A DNA stretch of 64,000 bases, from assembly GCA_017416505.1 (NCBI GenBank), contig JAFQCI010000147.1:62001-126000 (forward strand). The letters are read 5' to 3'. Shown here piece by piece: positions 7,726 to 16,134 of the stretch; position 1 is the stretch's first letter; each line of letters starts with the position of its first letter. This stretch comes from Lachnospiraceae bacterium (GTDB taxonomy: Bacteria; Bacillota_A; Clostridia; Lachnospirales; Lachnospiraceae). A program made the position numbers and the translations under genes. The notes under the pieces are model-generated. The model was not told the DNA's origin. It saw nothing but the letters and a program-made list of their open reading frames with translations, and made no database searches.

Positions 7726-9717
7726 TTACGTTTTACTGTTTTTATAATAGGCTGCTGCATAATCATAGTATTTTGTCATACTATATTGATTATTTAATTG
7801 TTTTACATACACTGTTCTACGTTCCACAAAACCATTTAATTTTTCCATGTATTCTTTTTCCGATACCAGTCCTTCTTCTACCTGACTCAAACCCTTTTCC
7901 CAACTGGCAGTCAGTTTCGGGTCAAGTAGGGAAGCAATGGAGGAATTTACCACATCAAAAATCATTTCTCCAAGCAAGGTCGGTGTTACTACCTGGGTCT
8001 TTTTATTTAACAAGATATACTTATCTGTAATTAATTTATTAATGATTTCTGCTCTGGTAGCACTGGTTCCAATACCACTACCTTTGATTTGCGCCCGTAA
8101 TTCTTCATCTTCAATAAACTGACCTGCATTTTCCATCGCAAGTATCAAAGAACCTGAGGTATATCGTTTCGGTGGTGTGGTTTCTCCTTCTTTGATTTGG
8201 AATCCTTCGATAGGTATGATAGAACCCTTTTTCAATTTGCTTAGTTCCTCCACCAGACCTTCTTCGAATTTTTCCTCTTCCTCCTCTTTCTTCTTAATAA
8301 AAGAAAGTTTTGCCACTGGAAGATAGCCTTCCTCTTTTAATATCTTGAAATTAGAAGTAAAACATTCATTGCCGATTTTTAGAGTCAGACCTATCTTTTG
8401 ATATTGAGCCGGCGGATAAAAAATACTTAAAAAACGTCTTACTATTACTTCATAAACATTAGCTTTTGTTGGGGAAAGGCTTTTCAATGCACCAAGTCCC
8501 TGTCCTGTAGGAATAATGGCATAGTGGTCGGAAATTTGTTTATCATTTACATATCTCGTTTTTTCCAAACCTTTATACTTCCCACCATCTAAAACATCCT
8601 TTGCCAGTTCTGAAACCGTTTCATAAGAAAATAGTCCCTTAATATTTTTAGAAATTTCCTTTGCTACTGCACTAGACAGCACTCTGGCATCGGTTCTTGG
8701 ATATGTAACCATTTTCTTTTCATATAGTTCCTGAACAATTTCCAAAGTTTCATTGGGACTTATTTTAAAGATTTTGGAACAATCATTTTGAAGTTCCGCC
8801 AAATTATATAACAATGGGGGATTCTTTTTTTCTACCTTTTTTTCTATCTGTTCAATAACAGCATTTACCGAAGGATTTTCTTCCAGTTTCTCAATTAACT
8901 GCTTTGCATATTTTTCTTCTTTTAGTCCATTTTCTTTATATAAATATGGAGAATTCTCAAACATAGAACCTGGTGCTACTTTCCATTCACAGGTAATTTT
9001 AAAATCTTTTACCAAACCATCTGCAAGAACACGATAAAAAGGAACCTTTACAAAGTCCCTGATTTCTCGTTCTCTTTTTACAATCATTCCCTGCACACAG
9101 GTCATAACTCTTCCTACTGCAATGACAGGTCCTTTGTTTAAATTTAGATATTGCCTCATGGAATACCCATATTTTAATGTTAGTAATCTGGAAAAATTAA
9201 TGCCCATTAAATAATCTATCTTCGCTCTTAAAAAGGCTGCACAGGCAAGATTATCATATTCACTAATGTCTTTGGCATCTTTGATTCCTCTTAAGATTTC
9301 TTCCTCCGTCTGGGAATCAATCCAGACACGTTTTTTCGTCTTTCCCTTAACCCCTGCCATCATATCAACCAAACGGTAAATATATTCTCCTTCCCGGGCA
9401 GAGTCAGTGCAGACATAAATTGTATCAATGTCCTCTCTGGTCAATAAACCTTTTACCGTATTGAATTGGTCTTTCACATTCGGAATCACTTCATACAAAA
9501 AGGTTTCCGGTAAAAAAGGCAAGGTATTTAAATCCCATCTTTTTAAATTTTCATCATATTTTTCAGGATAGCTCATAGAAACTAAATGACCCACACACCA
9601 TGTTACAACAGCATTCTGAGACTCCAGATAACCATTTTTTCTTGTCGCATTTATTTTCAAAGCTTTTGCGAATTCCTGAGCTACACTTGGTTTTTCTGCA
9701 ATGTATAATGCTTTCAA
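7726..9717 (-). CDS. topB: DNA topoisomerase III
   Basis: 663-residue type IA topoisomerase. The Toprim start (LYIAEKPSVAQEFAKAL), DSAREGEYIYRLV, the catalytic tyrosine segment KKMVTYPRTDARVL and the IGTSATRAEIINKL motif are all present. There is no C-terminal zinc-finger region, as is usual for TopB compared with TopA. The start is TTG at 9717, immediately after the queC stop; an ATG in the right place is absent and the TTG matches the family N terminus. It is likely co-transcribed with the queuosine genes by position only. Confidence 0.95.
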   Translation of the reverse strand: MKALYIAEKPSVAQEFAKALKINATRKNGYLESQNAVVTWCVGHLVSMSYPEKYDENLKRWDLNTLPFLPETFLYEVIPNVKDQFNTVKGLLTREDIDTIYVCTDSAREGEYIYRLVDMMAGVKGKTKKRVWIDSQTEEEILRGIKDAKDISEYDNLACAAFLRAKIDYLMGINFSRLLTLKYGYSMRQYLNLNKGPVIAVGRVMTCVQGMIVKREREIRDFVKVPFYRVLADGLVKDFKITCEWKVAPGSMFENSPYLYKENGLKEEKYAKQLIEKLEENPSVNAVIEQIEKKVEKKNPPLLYNLAELQNDCSKIFKISPNETLEIVQELYEKKMVTYPRTDARVLSSAVAKEISKNIKGLFSYETVSELAKDVLDGGKYKGLEKTRYVNDKQISDHYAIIPTGQGLGALKSLSPTKANVYEVIVRRFLSIFYPPAQYQKIGLTLKIGNECFTSNFKILKEEGYLPVAKLSFIKKKEEEEEKFEEGLVEELSKLKKGSIIPIEGFQIKEGETTPPKRYTSGSLILAMENAGQFIEDEELRAQIKGSGIGTSATRAEIINKLITDKYILLNKKTQVVTPTLLGEMIFDVVNSSIASLLDPKLTASWEKGLSQVEEGLVSEKEYMEKLNGFVERRTVYVKQLNNQYSMTKYYDYAAAYYKNSKT

Positions 9718-10383
9718 TTATTTCTTAACTCTCCGTTTCATATAATGTTCCAGACCTCTTTGTCGTAGTTTGCAAGAAGGACATTCCCCACATCCTGCTC
9801 CTACCACTCCATTATAACAGGTAAGGGTTTCTTCCCGAATCAAATCAAATACACCCAGTTCGTCTGCAAGTTCCCAGGTTTCCTCTTTATCAATCCACAT
9901 AAGGGGAGTAATGATTTCAAAATGATAATCCATAGCCAAATCCAAGGTTGTCATCAAAGACTTAATAAATACATCCCTGCAATCAGGATATCCACTAAAA
10001 TCACTTTGGGATACACCGGTAATAATATCGTGAATACCTTGCTGCTTTGCATACACCGCCACAAAACTAAGGAACAATAAATTACGACCATCTACAAAAC
10101 TGTTCGGTGTCCCTTCCTCAGGTGCTTCCTTATCTACTTCAATATCTGCTCTCGTTAAAGAATTAGGAGCCAGTTGATTTAATAAAGTTAAATCCATAAT
10201 GTGATGTTTGATTTCGTATTTTTTACAAATTGCTTTCGCACATTCTAATTCCTTAATGTGTTTTTGTCCATAATCAAAAGAAATGGCGATAACTTCATCG
10301 TATCTGGCTTTTGCCCAAAATAAACAGGTAGTACTGTCCTGACCACCACTAAAAACTACGACTGCCTTTTTTTTCTCCTTCAT
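9718..10383 (-). CDS. queC: 7-cyano-7-deazaguanine synthase
   Basis: 221-residue ATP-dependent enzyme converting 7-carboxy-7-deazaguanine to preQ0 in queuosine biosynthesis. It shows the PP-loop [13 protein letters not shown] near the N terminus, the [17 protein letters not shown] middle, and a zinc site [16 protein letters not shown] near the C terminus. ATG 10383 ([10 protein letters not shown]) follows TGGAGG; the 15-residue extension upstream is not family-like. It is the last of queD-queE-folE-queC in transcription order, 70 bases after folE. Confidence 0.97.
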   Translation of the reverse strand: MKEKKKAVVVFSGGQDSTTCLFWAKARYDEVIAISFDYGQKHIKELECAKAICKKYEIKHHIMDLTLLNQLAPNSLTRADIEVDKEAPEEGTPNSFVDGRNLLFLSFVAVYAKQQGIHDIITGVSQSDFSGYPDCRDVFIKSLMTTLDLAMDYHFEIITPLMWIDKEETWELADELGVFDLIREETLTCYNGVVGAGCGECPSCKLRQRGLEHYMKRRVKK

Positions 10384-10453
10384 GGTAGACCTCCATTCTT
10401 TTCGTGTTTCCAATCTCTTTTCTTGCAACTGTTCATACGTGAACCGTTACCTT

Positions 10454-11044
10454 TTATTTTCCGCCTACTGTCATAAATAATTTATTCTGTAATTCTGTAT
10501 TTTCCTGAAATGCTCCACGGAATGTGGTGGAAAGAGTTTTGGCAGAAGTTTTCTTAATGCCCCTTGCTGTCATACAGCTATGGCTGGCTTCAATCAAAAC
10601 TGCCACATCCTCGGATTCAATAATCTTACTCATAATATAAGCAATATCAGAGCCAATGCGTTCTTGTAACTGTAATCGTTTTCCTACCATATCAGCAATT
10701 CTTGCAATCTTGCTTAATCCAATGATTTTTTCCTTTGGCAGGTAGGCAACGGTTACTTTCATATCATACATCAATGCCATATGGTGTTCACAATAACTAA
10801 ATATTTCAATATCTTTTACAACCACCATATCTTTTGAATTATTATAATAGTCCTCTTCCTCGAAGGTTTTATCAAACATTTCTACAATCTCATCATTACT
10901 GTAGTTCATTCCTTCAAACACTTCTTCATACATTCTTGCCACTCTTTTTGGAGTATCTTTCAATCCTTCCCTTTCCGGGTCATCTCCTAAAGCTTTTAAT
11001 ATTTCCTTTATATGAAACTCTATTGCTTCTTTATCGATTGCCAT
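10454..11044 (-). CDS. folE: GTP cyclohydrolase I
   Basis: 196 residues. The enzyme opens GTP to 7,8-dihydroneopterin triphosphate, the shared first step of queuosine and folate synthesis. Zinc and catalytic residues are visible in [16 protein letters not shown] and in [12 protein letters not shown], with [20 protein letters not shown] between them. ATG 11044 (MAIDKEAIE) is preceded by GGAGGAAATT. Its place between queE and queC implies that this copy serves preQ1 synthesis, though it could also feed folate. Confidence 0.97.
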   Translation of the reverse strand: MAIDKEAIEFHIKEILKALGDDPEREGLKDTPKRVARMYEEVFEGMNYSNDEIVEMFDKTFEEEDYYNNSKDMVVVKDIEIFSYCEHHMALMYDMKVTVAYLPKEKIIGLSKIARIADMVGKRLQLQERIGSDIAYIMSKIIESEDVAVLIEASHSCMTARGIKKTSAKTLSTTFRGAFQENTELQNKLFMTVGGK

Positions 11045-11110
11045 AATTTCCTCCATTCTAAAACAAAACCACACCATACTTCCTACTACTTTATCTATGA
11101 ATAATAAATA

Positions 11111-11773
11111 TTATACACCCTTTTTATCCGGCTCCCAGATGTACTTATGCATCTGTAATTGAAGGTGCACCTCATTTAATTTTTCCTTTTTCATTAACTC
11201 TACCATATCCGCCGGTGACAATTCACCAAACGCTGTACTAAGATATACCTTTGTTTTTTTTATAAGCTCATATTCTTTTATCACGGAAAGAGCCTGATAA
11301 AAATCTGCTTCGCTTTTACAGACAAATTTTACGGTATCTTTCTTGGAAATATAACGGTAATTCTCCACTAACATAAAAGAATCCATTTTACTTCCACCCA
11401 ATTTATAATCCAAGGTAAAGCTTGGAGCATTTTTTTCAAATAAGAAGGGACTGATATCCACACTTCCATTGGTTTCTATTTCTACCCTCAGTTCGTCATC
11501 CTTCGAAAATACTTCCAACAACTCCCCAATTTCCTTTTGTAATAGGGGTTCCCCTCCTGTAATGGTCACATTGTTCACCCCTGTTGACTTTACCCATTCA
11601 TAAAGTTCTTCTTTCGTCTTGTTTCTATAAGGAGTATCTTCCTTATTCGCCCATTTTGTATCGCAGTAGGTACAATTTAAATTACATCCTTTCATACGGA
11701 TAAAACAGGCAAGCTGACCTGCCTTTTGTCCTTCTCCATTAATACTGACAAAGGTTTCCACAACTTCAAGCAT
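11111..11773 (-). CDS. queE: 7-carboxy-7-deazaguanine synthase (radical SAM)
   Basis: 220-residue radical SAM enzyme that contracts 6-carboxytetrahydropterin to 7-carboxy-7-deazaguanine. The cluster motif is CNLNCTYC (about 30-37), the CxxxCxxC form used by many QueE proteins with substrate motif SINGEGQKAGQ ahead of it. VTITGGEPLLQ binds SAM. The C-terminal HLQLQMHKYIW resembles clostridial QueE. GGAG precedes ATG 11773, and the gap to queD is only 11 bases, so both are on one transcript. Confidence 0.95.
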   Translation of the reverse strand: MLEVVETFVSINGEGQKAGQLACFIRMKGCNLNCTYCDTKWANKEDTPYRNKTKEELYEWVKSTGVNNVTITGGEPLLQKEIGELLEVFSKDDELRVEIETNGSVDISPFLFEKNAPSFTLDYKLGGSKMDSFMLVENYRYISKKDTVKFVCKSEADFYQALSVIKEYELIKKTKVYLSTAFGELSPADMVELMKKEKLNEVHLQLQMHKYIWEPDKKGV

Positions 11774-11784
11774 CGTTTTTTCTC

Positions 11785-12204
11785 CTATTCTTCATAGCTG
11801 GCACAATTATTCGGTGTTTCATATACTGTGGCTCTTTTTACCCTATATCCCATCCCAGTCATTTTAGTATAAAAATATTTTGCGAAATTCTCTGCTGTAG
11901 GGCGAAATGGCACCGAAATCAACGAAAATCCTTCTTCTTTCAATGCGTTCAAAAGACTTTCCTTTATAGTTCCTTCTTCTATAATAAAAGCATGGTCTAA
12001 GGCATCGGTTTCTTTTTTTAAGTCCTTCTTTAATTTAGAAAAATCCACCAACATCCCTCTGGTTTGTCCCTGTTCACTAAGCTTCTCATCTGCAACTTCA
12101 ATGACCACCTTCCATCTGTGTCCATGAATATTACTGCACTTTCCTTCATACCCAGTCAGAAAATGCGCACTATCAAATTCCGCTTTTGTTGTTAAAATAT
12201 ACAT
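11785..12204 (-). CDS. queD: 6-carboxytetrahydropterin synthase
   Basis: 139-residue QueD of the PTPS fold. The zinc ligands are in FDSAHFL and NIHGHRWKV, and the catalytic region LVDFSKLKKDLKKETDALDHAFI follows. It converts dihydroneopterin triphosphate to 6-carboxy-tetrahydropterin. ATG 12204 (MYILTTKAEF) has GGAGGATAAT directly upstream; the 22-residue upstream extension would be read from the leader RNA and is not protein-like. First gene of the queuosine operon, behind a 190-base regulated leader. Confidence 0.95.
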   Translation of the reverse strand: MYILTTKAEFDSAHFLTGYEGKCSNIHGHRWKVVIEVADEKLSEQGQTRGMLVDFSKLKKDLKKETDALDHAFIIEEGTIKESLLNALKEEGFSLISVPFRPTAENFAKYFYTKMTGMGYRVKRATVYETPNNCASYEE

Positions 12205-12230
12205 ATTATCCTCCGTTCCTACTATAAAAC

Positions 12231-12266
12231 AAAAAAAATGACATCTTCCATCACTGAAAATGCCAC
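12231..12266 (-). terminator. Intrinsic terminator inside the queD leader (attenuator)
   Basis: On the minus strand a ten-base-pair stem, TGGCATTTTC paired to GGAAGATGTCA with a short loop, is followed directly by eight T residues. It lies 27 bases before the queD start and about 165 bases after the predicted transcription start, the arrangement of a transcription-attenuation switch. Confidence 0.85.
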
Positions 12267-12397
12267 ACAAAACAAAACATAGGAAATCTCTTTCCTTATG
12301 CCCTAGTTTTGTTTCACGACAGGATGGTACAAACGAACTGTCAATTATCTGATTTTCTCGTACTACCTAGAGCCATGCTCAAAAAATAGTACACACT
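12267..12397 (-). promoter_or_regulatory. Structured queD leader, possible preQ1 riboswitch
   Basis: The leader between the promoter and the terminator is highly structured: a GTACTA/TAGTAC stem enclosing GAGC-ATG-GCTC, then a GACAG/CTGTC stem whose loop starts TTCG, followed by an A-rich tail AAACAAAACTAGGG. The short stem, TTC loop start and A-rich ACTAGG tail resemble the preQ1-I aptamer, but the usual loop CTAG pairing is not present, so the class is unsure. A further hairpin with outer arms AAACAAAAC/GTTTTGTTTT could compete with the terminator. The operon encodes preQ1 synthesis, which fits. Confidence 0.5.
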
Positions 12398-12403
12398 TTC
12401 TTT

Positions 12404-12432
12404 ATGTTAGCATTTCTTTTCTTTCTTGTCAA
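12404..12432 (-). promoter_or_regulatory. queD operon promoter
   Basis: TTGACA (12427-12432) and TAACAT (12404-12409) with 17-base spacing on the minus strand. The -35 box overlaps the TGA stop of the HD-domain gene. Predicted start near 12397. Confidence 0.65.
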
Positions 12433-12857
12433 TGTGCCAATCGCTTTATTGCTTCTGCATATTTTTCCAGTCGTTTCTTATCTTTTTCCGTAACATTAGA
12501 AAGCCTGGAAACATCACTATTATGTCGTAAATCTGCCAGTTTTACCTTTACTGCAGTTTCACTGGATTTTATTCGTTCCAGATAATTCATGTATTCTTCT
12601 TCTTTGCTTTTGGTAAGTAATTTTACATTATCAATGACCTCTAAAGAAATTCCTTCTTCTTTTAACCTCTCTTCGGAAACATCCGTATCTTCTATTACAT
12701 CATGTAACAGAGCAACACAAATGCTGATTTCATCCTCCATTTGTTCTGCTAAATGAATAGGATGAAAAATATAAGGAACTCCTGCTTTATCCACCTGACC
12801 ATGGTGTGCTTCATATGCTATTTTCATTGCTTTCCTTACCATAGGTGTATACTTCAT
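12429..12857 (-). CDS. Small HD-domain phosphohydrolase (RelA/SpoT HD-like)
   Basis: 142 residues forming a stand-alone HD domain of the RelA/SpoT hydrolase type: AYEAHHGQVDKAGVPYIFHP, VALLHDVIEDTD, and VKLADLRHNSDVSRL supply the metal ligands and substrate region. Members may hydrolyse (p)ppGpp or other nucleotides (MESH1-like small alarmone hydrolases); the substrate cannot be told from sequence. ATG 12857 (MKYTPMVRKAM) follows AAAGGAGAGGG. There is no synthetase, TGS or ACT domain. The queD promoter begins inside its stop codon. Confidence 0.85.
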   Translation of the reverse strand: MKYTPMVRKAMKIAYEAHHGQVDKAGVPYIFHPIHLAEQMEDEISICVALLHDVIEDTDVSEERLKEEGISLEVIDNVKLLTKSKEEEYMNYLERIKSSETAVKVKLADLRHNSDVSRLSNVTEKDKKRLEKYAEAIKRLAH

Positions 12858-12903
12858 TTTCCCTCTCCTTTTACATCCCATTTTTTTAAGCATAGCACAT
12901 CAC

Positions 12904-13350
12904 TTAAGAAATCGCAATGTAACAAATCATGAATTTCTTAAAAAGCATTGCTGCCAAAAGGAAGGGCGCATAAGGAAATCCCTCCTGACTTATTTCTTTT
13001 CTTAAAAATCTATAAATACTAAGAAAAATAAGCGAGATACCTATTACCTCAAAAACAGAATAACCAAGATATAATCCCAGTACAAACACCAATTTTACAT
13101 CTCCCATCCCTACTCCAGAAGGGTGAGCTATTTTCATAAAAATAAATAAAAGGAATGCTCCAAACGCTGCGATGAAATTGTCTTTTATCGGAATCTTTAA
13201 ATTAAAAAACAAAGAACTTATCAAGAATAAACTTATATAAACAAGAATCATAAAAATTAGAATTGAATTATGGATTTTTCTTTCTTTGATATCATAATAA
13301 GCAATGCGAATCATAAACACATATAAAATAATATCATTTACTATTTGAAT
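12904..13350 (-). CDS. A24-family prepilin peptidase-like membrane protein, apparent ATT start
   Basis: 148 residues, about five hydrophobic segments. The two catalytic Asp motifs of A24 aspartyl peptidases are present: YYDIKERKIHN and GVGMGDVKL. It lacks the N-terminal methylase domain of PilD, as in TadV/CpaA-type peptidases. There is no ATG, GTG or TTG at the expected start. AAGGAGAGG is placed eight bases (AGGAG core) before ATT at 13350, which gives the usual 20 residues before the first Asp. The upstream in-frame ATG at 13440 would translate a long RNA hairpin. ATG 13314 is an alternative but has no ribosome binding site. No prepilin or secretion genes are in the window. Confidence 0.75.
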   Translation of the reverse strand: MQIVNDIILYVFMIRIAYYDIKERKIHNSILIFMILVYISLFLISSLFFNLKIPIKDNFIAAFGAFLLFIFMKIAHPSGVGMGDVKLVFVLGLYLGYSVFEVIGISLIFLSIYRFLRKEISQEGFPYAPFLLAAMLFKKFMICYIAIS

Positions 13351-13382
13351 AAAGACCTCTCCTTCTATACTTAATGATAGAA

Positions 13383-13426
13383 CAAAGTGTGTTTCCCTTG
13401 CTTTATCGAAAAGGAAACACACCTTG
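13383..13426 (-). repeat. Long stem-loop in the leader of the A24 peptidase gene
   Basis: About 14 base pairs between CAAGGTGTGTTTCC and GGGAAACACACTTTG around a 15-base loop, 33 bases before the proposed ATT start. There is no clear T-run after it, so it is more likely an mRNA leader structure or processing site than a terminator. Confidence 0.6.
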
Positions 13427-13435
13427 TATAAAAGC

Positions 13436-13462
13436 AACAAGCAGTCAATCCCCTGACTTGTT
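13436..13462 (-). terminator. Probable thrC terminator
   Basis: AACAAG/CTTGTT stem extended by TCA/TGA around a G-rich loop with a three-base bulge, followed by GCTTTTATAC, 24 bases beyond the thrC stop. Confidence 0.45.
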
Positions 13463-13485
13463 AAGCTTAGATATCACTCTATTTC

Positions 13486-14973
13486 TTAAATTCCTAAAAT
13501 CTTCTTAACTGTATCTAACATTTCAGTCTTATCACAAACAGTATCATGTAATACTTCTGCATTTCTGATATCTTCAATTGCCTGTGGAACCTTTACTTTC
13601 GCCAATGCAGATAACTCGTCTACCAACTCGAAATCTGACTTTGCATCATAAGCTTCATCAATGGCATTCATAACGCTACGGGTAAACTTAAATGGACTTG
13701 CAGTGGATGCAATGATGGTCTTAGTATCATCCTTAGTAGCTGCAAGATATTTATCATATACAGTAGCTGCAACTGCTGTATGAGTATCTAAAATATAACC
13801 ATCTGATTCATATACCTTCTTAATTGTATCAGCAGTTTCAGATTCCTTCGCATAATTACCATAAAATTCAGCAAGTTGAGCCTTCATTTCATCTGTAATG
13901 CTGTACTTTCCTTCTTTTACTAAGCTTTCCATTAATGCTTTATTCTTATCAGAATCACAACCAGCAATCTTATAAATTAATCTTTCCAAGTTGCTTGAGA
14001 TTAAAATATCCATAGATGGAGAAGTGGTTAAAATAAATTCTCTGTTTCTGTCATAGCATCCTGTGCTGAAGAAATCATATAAAACTTTATTATCATTCGA
14101 TGCACAGATAAACTTAGCAACTGGAAGTCCCATTTCTTTTGCATAATAAGCTGCTAAAATGTTACCAAAGTTTCCGGTTGGAACTACAACATTTATCTTT
14201 TCACCATCTTTGATTTCGCCTTGTGCCAATAATCTTGTATAAGCATAAACATAGTAAACAATCTGTGGCACCAAACGTCCAATGTTAATAGAGTTTGCAG
14301 AAGAAAATTGATATCCTGCAGCATCCATTACTTTAGCGAGTTCTTTATCAGAGAACATATTCTTTACACCAGTCTGGGCATCATCAAAGTTTCCGTGAAT
14401 ACCTACTACATATGTATTATCACCTTTTTGGGTTACCATCTGTTTTTCCTGAATTGGACTAACACCATTCTTTGGATAAAATACAATAATCTTAGTTCCT
14501 TCTACATCTGCAAATCCTGCTAAAGCAGCCTTTCCTGTATCTCCGGAAGTAGCAGTCAAAATAACAATCTCATTTTTAATCTGATTCTTCTTTGCTGAAG
14601 TAACCAATAAATATGGAAGAATAGACAATGCCATATCTTTAAATGCAATAGTAGAACCATGGAATAACTCTAAGTAATAAGCTCCTGCTGCCTTCTTTAA
14701 TGGAGCAATTTCTTTAGTATCAAATTTTGAATCGTATGCACTGTTAATACAATGCTTTAATTCTTCTTCTGTAAAGTCAGTTAATAATAACTTCATTACT
14801 TCGTAAGCAACTTCCTGATAATTCATCTTAGCCAAATCATTCAAAGAAACATCAAACTTTGGTAAGCTGGTTGGAACAAATAATCCACCATTATCAGCAA
14901 GACCTTTTAAAATTGCTTGTGATGCAGTTACTACTTCTTCACTATTTCTTGTACTCTTATATAATAGATTCAT
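13486..14973 (-). CDS. thrC: Threonine synthase
   Basis: 495-residue PLP enzyme converting O-phosphohomoserine to threonine. The N terminus (NLLYKSTRNS, ADNGGLFVP) is that of the ThrC family with the longer N-terminal domain. The PLP lysine is in STIAFKDMALS, and TATSGDTGKAALAGF and GNFGNILAAYYAKEMG are cofactor and substrate loops. Start ATG 14973 has AAAGG eight bases upstream and overlaps the stop codon of a 38-codon upstream ORF (ATGA). It has its own promoter near 15126-15154. Confidence 0.97.
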   Translation of the reverse strand: MNLLYKSTRNSEEVVTASQAILKGLADNGGLFVPTSLPKFDVSLNDLAKMNYQEVAYEVMKLLLTDFTEEELKHCINSAYDSKFDTKEIAPLKKAAGAYYLELFHGSTIAFKDMALSILPYLLVTSAKKNQIKNEIVILTATSGDTGKAALAGFADVEGTKIIVFYPKNGVSPIQEKQMVTQKGDNTYVVGIHGNFDDAQTGVKNMFSDKELAKVMDAAGYQFSSANSINIGRLVPQIVYYVYAYTRLLAQGEIKDGEKINVVVPTGNFGNILAAYYAKEMGLPVAKFICASNDNKVLYDFFSTGCYDRNREFILTTSPSMDILISSNLERLIYKIAGCDSDKNKALMESLVKEGKYSITDEMKAQLAEFYGNYAKESETADTIKKVYESDGYILDTHTAVAATVYDKYLAATKDDTKTIIASTASPFKFTRSVMNAIDEAYDAKSDFELVDELSALAKVKVPQAIEDIRNAEVLHDTVCDKTEMLDTVKKILGI

Positions 14974-15086
14974 GTCTTTACCTTTGCAGTTTCTACCTGT
15001 ACAAAAAAATTAAGGCAGTCACGCAATTCCTTTCTTTCGTTTACTATGATTTCTCTTGCTCGGATAACCTCATTTAAAAAACTCAT
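14970..15086 (-). CDS. Short upstream ORF overlapping the thrC start
   Basis: 38 codons, MSFLNEVIRAREIIVNER at its start and ending ETAKVKT-stop. Its TGA overlaps the thrC ATG as ATGA, the usual sign of translational coupling. It lies entirely within the thrC leader, about 33 bases after the predicted transcription start. The ribosome binding site is weak, and there are only two Thr codons, so a classical threonine attenuator peptide is unlikely. It could be a real leader peptide or a chance reading frame. Confidence 0.35.
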   Translation of the reverse strand: MSFLNEVIRAREIIVNERKELRDCLNFFVQVETAKVKT

Positions 15087-15094
15087 AAATGAAA

Positions 15095-15128
15095 AATTAC
15101 CCGAAAGCTTTACACTCTTCGAGTAATT
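15095..15128 (-). terminator. Terminator of the cell wall hydrolase gene, overlapping the thrC promoter
   Basis: Eleven-base-pair stem between AATTACTCGAA and TTCGGGTAATT followed by TTTC on the minus strand, 34 bases past the hydrolase stop. The 5' arm overlaps the thrC -10 box, so only read-through RNA from upstream would form it. Confidence 0.6.
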
Positions 15129-15154
15129 ATATCACACCTGTTTTCAATAAACAA
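15126..15154 (-). promoter_or_regulatory. thrC promoter
   Basis: TTGTTT (15149-15154), 17-base spacer, TATAAT (15126-15131) on the minus strand. Confidence 0.65.
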
Positions 15155-15161
15155 GTACCTT

Positions 15162-16034
15162 CTATTTATAAAAATTATGTCCTCCATAATAGAACAAGAA
15201 ATTTAAATTTCTGTCAAACCATGAAGTATTTCCGTATATTGGACTTACAAAATATAACGCTCCCTGAGAATTATCTTCTCCAGCCATAGCCCTGTTTACC
15301 GCTTCTCTTGTTCCATCTGTTACCGTTACAGAATAATATCTTCCGTCTGAAACTGGTGAAAACTGATAAACACTGCCTCGATGTTGGAAAATAACTCCTT
15401 CAATGGTATTTGGGAATTGTGAACTTTCTACACGATTTAAAACAACATTAGCAACCATCATTTTTGCTTCAATATCTTTTCCGGTAACTTCTGCTTCTAC
15501 GATACGACATAACATATCATATTCACTTTCTGCTGGTACAGCGGCAACGGTTTCCCTTTCCGTTGTAACTACTGTTGCGTTTTCAACAGGCTTAGAAGTT
15601 TCTGTCTGTGTGGCAGCCTTTTGAGTAGCAGCCTGCTCCTTATTACCGCTTTGACTATTTGCAGTATTGGAAGTAGAAGCAACTGTCACTACGCTGGTTT
15701 CATTCTTAATTGCTTCTTCTTTTTCTAAAGCCTCCTGCTTTACTCTTTCATCATCTTCTGCAATAGCCTGAGCAAACATGGTTTCAATCATACTCGTTTG
15801 TTCATCCTGAATCAACTGACGAATGGAGGTCAAATCGCTGGAAACCTCCACTGTTTCTTCCATTACCAAAACAGCCTTCTGATTCTTCTTTATATCATCC
15901 AGTTCTTTTGATACAAGAACTGCAGTGGATACTGCGAAAGCAAATGTACAAGTACCAATTGTAACATTTTTAATATACTTTTTAATTGCAGTTAATAAAT
16001 CATTCTTCTGATTGTTCATGGATTCTAATTTCAT
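15162..16034 (-). CDS. SleB/CwlJ-type cell wall hydrolase
   Basis: 290 residues. A signal-anchor (about 23-42) is followed by a Glu/Lys-rich helical stretch, a Thr/Ala/Gln-rich linker (about 110-165), and a C-terminal Hydrolase_2 domain starting EYDMLCRIVEAEVTG, with MMVANVVLNRV, GVIFQHRGSVYQFSPV and ALYFVSP as family landmarks. These enzymes cleave peptidoglycan, often spore cortex. The catalytic Glu is probably in the RIVEAE segment. ATG 16034 has AGAGGAAG upstream. No partner germination gene (ypeB) lies beside it, so a vegetative role is possible. Confidence 0.87.
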   Translation of the reverse strand: MKLESMNNQKNDLLTAIKKYIKNVTIGTCTFAFAVSTAVLVSKELDDIKKNQKAVLVMEETVEVSSDLTSIRQLIQDEQTSMIETMFAQAIAEDDERVKQEALEKEEAIKNETSVVTVASTSNTANSQSGNKEQAATQKAATQTETSKPVENATVVTTERETVAAVPAESEYDMLCRIVEAEVTGKDIEAKMMVANVVLNRVESSQFPNTIEGVIFQHRGSVYQFSPVSDGRYYSVTVTDGTREAVNRAMAGEDNSQGALYFVSPIYGNTSWFDRNLNFLFYYGGHNFYK

Positions 16035-16069
16035 AAAATCTTCCTCTCTTTTCGTTCAGAGAATTAACT

Positions 16070-16134
16070 GTAACATTTTTGTAACATTTTTAATTACTTC
16101 GTAAATTATATACGAGAACAATGAAATCGGTCAA
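16070..16134 (-). promoter_or_regulatory. Cell wall hydrolase promoter and tandem repeat in its leader
   Basis: TTGACC (16129-16134), 18-base spacer, TATAAT (16105-16110). Just downstream is a perfect tandem repeat of the 11-base unit GTAACATTTTT (16070-16091), one DNA turn apart. Confidence 0.6.

Noticed and set aside
12267..12397. Tetrahydrofolate riboswitch upstream of queD/folE
   Set aside because: The conserved THF-aptamer segments are not visible; preQ1-like features fit somewhat better.
13351..13440. N-terminal extension of the A24 peptidase from ATG 13440
   Set aside because: It would translate through a long stem-loop and through the strong ribosome binding site; the sequence is not family-like.
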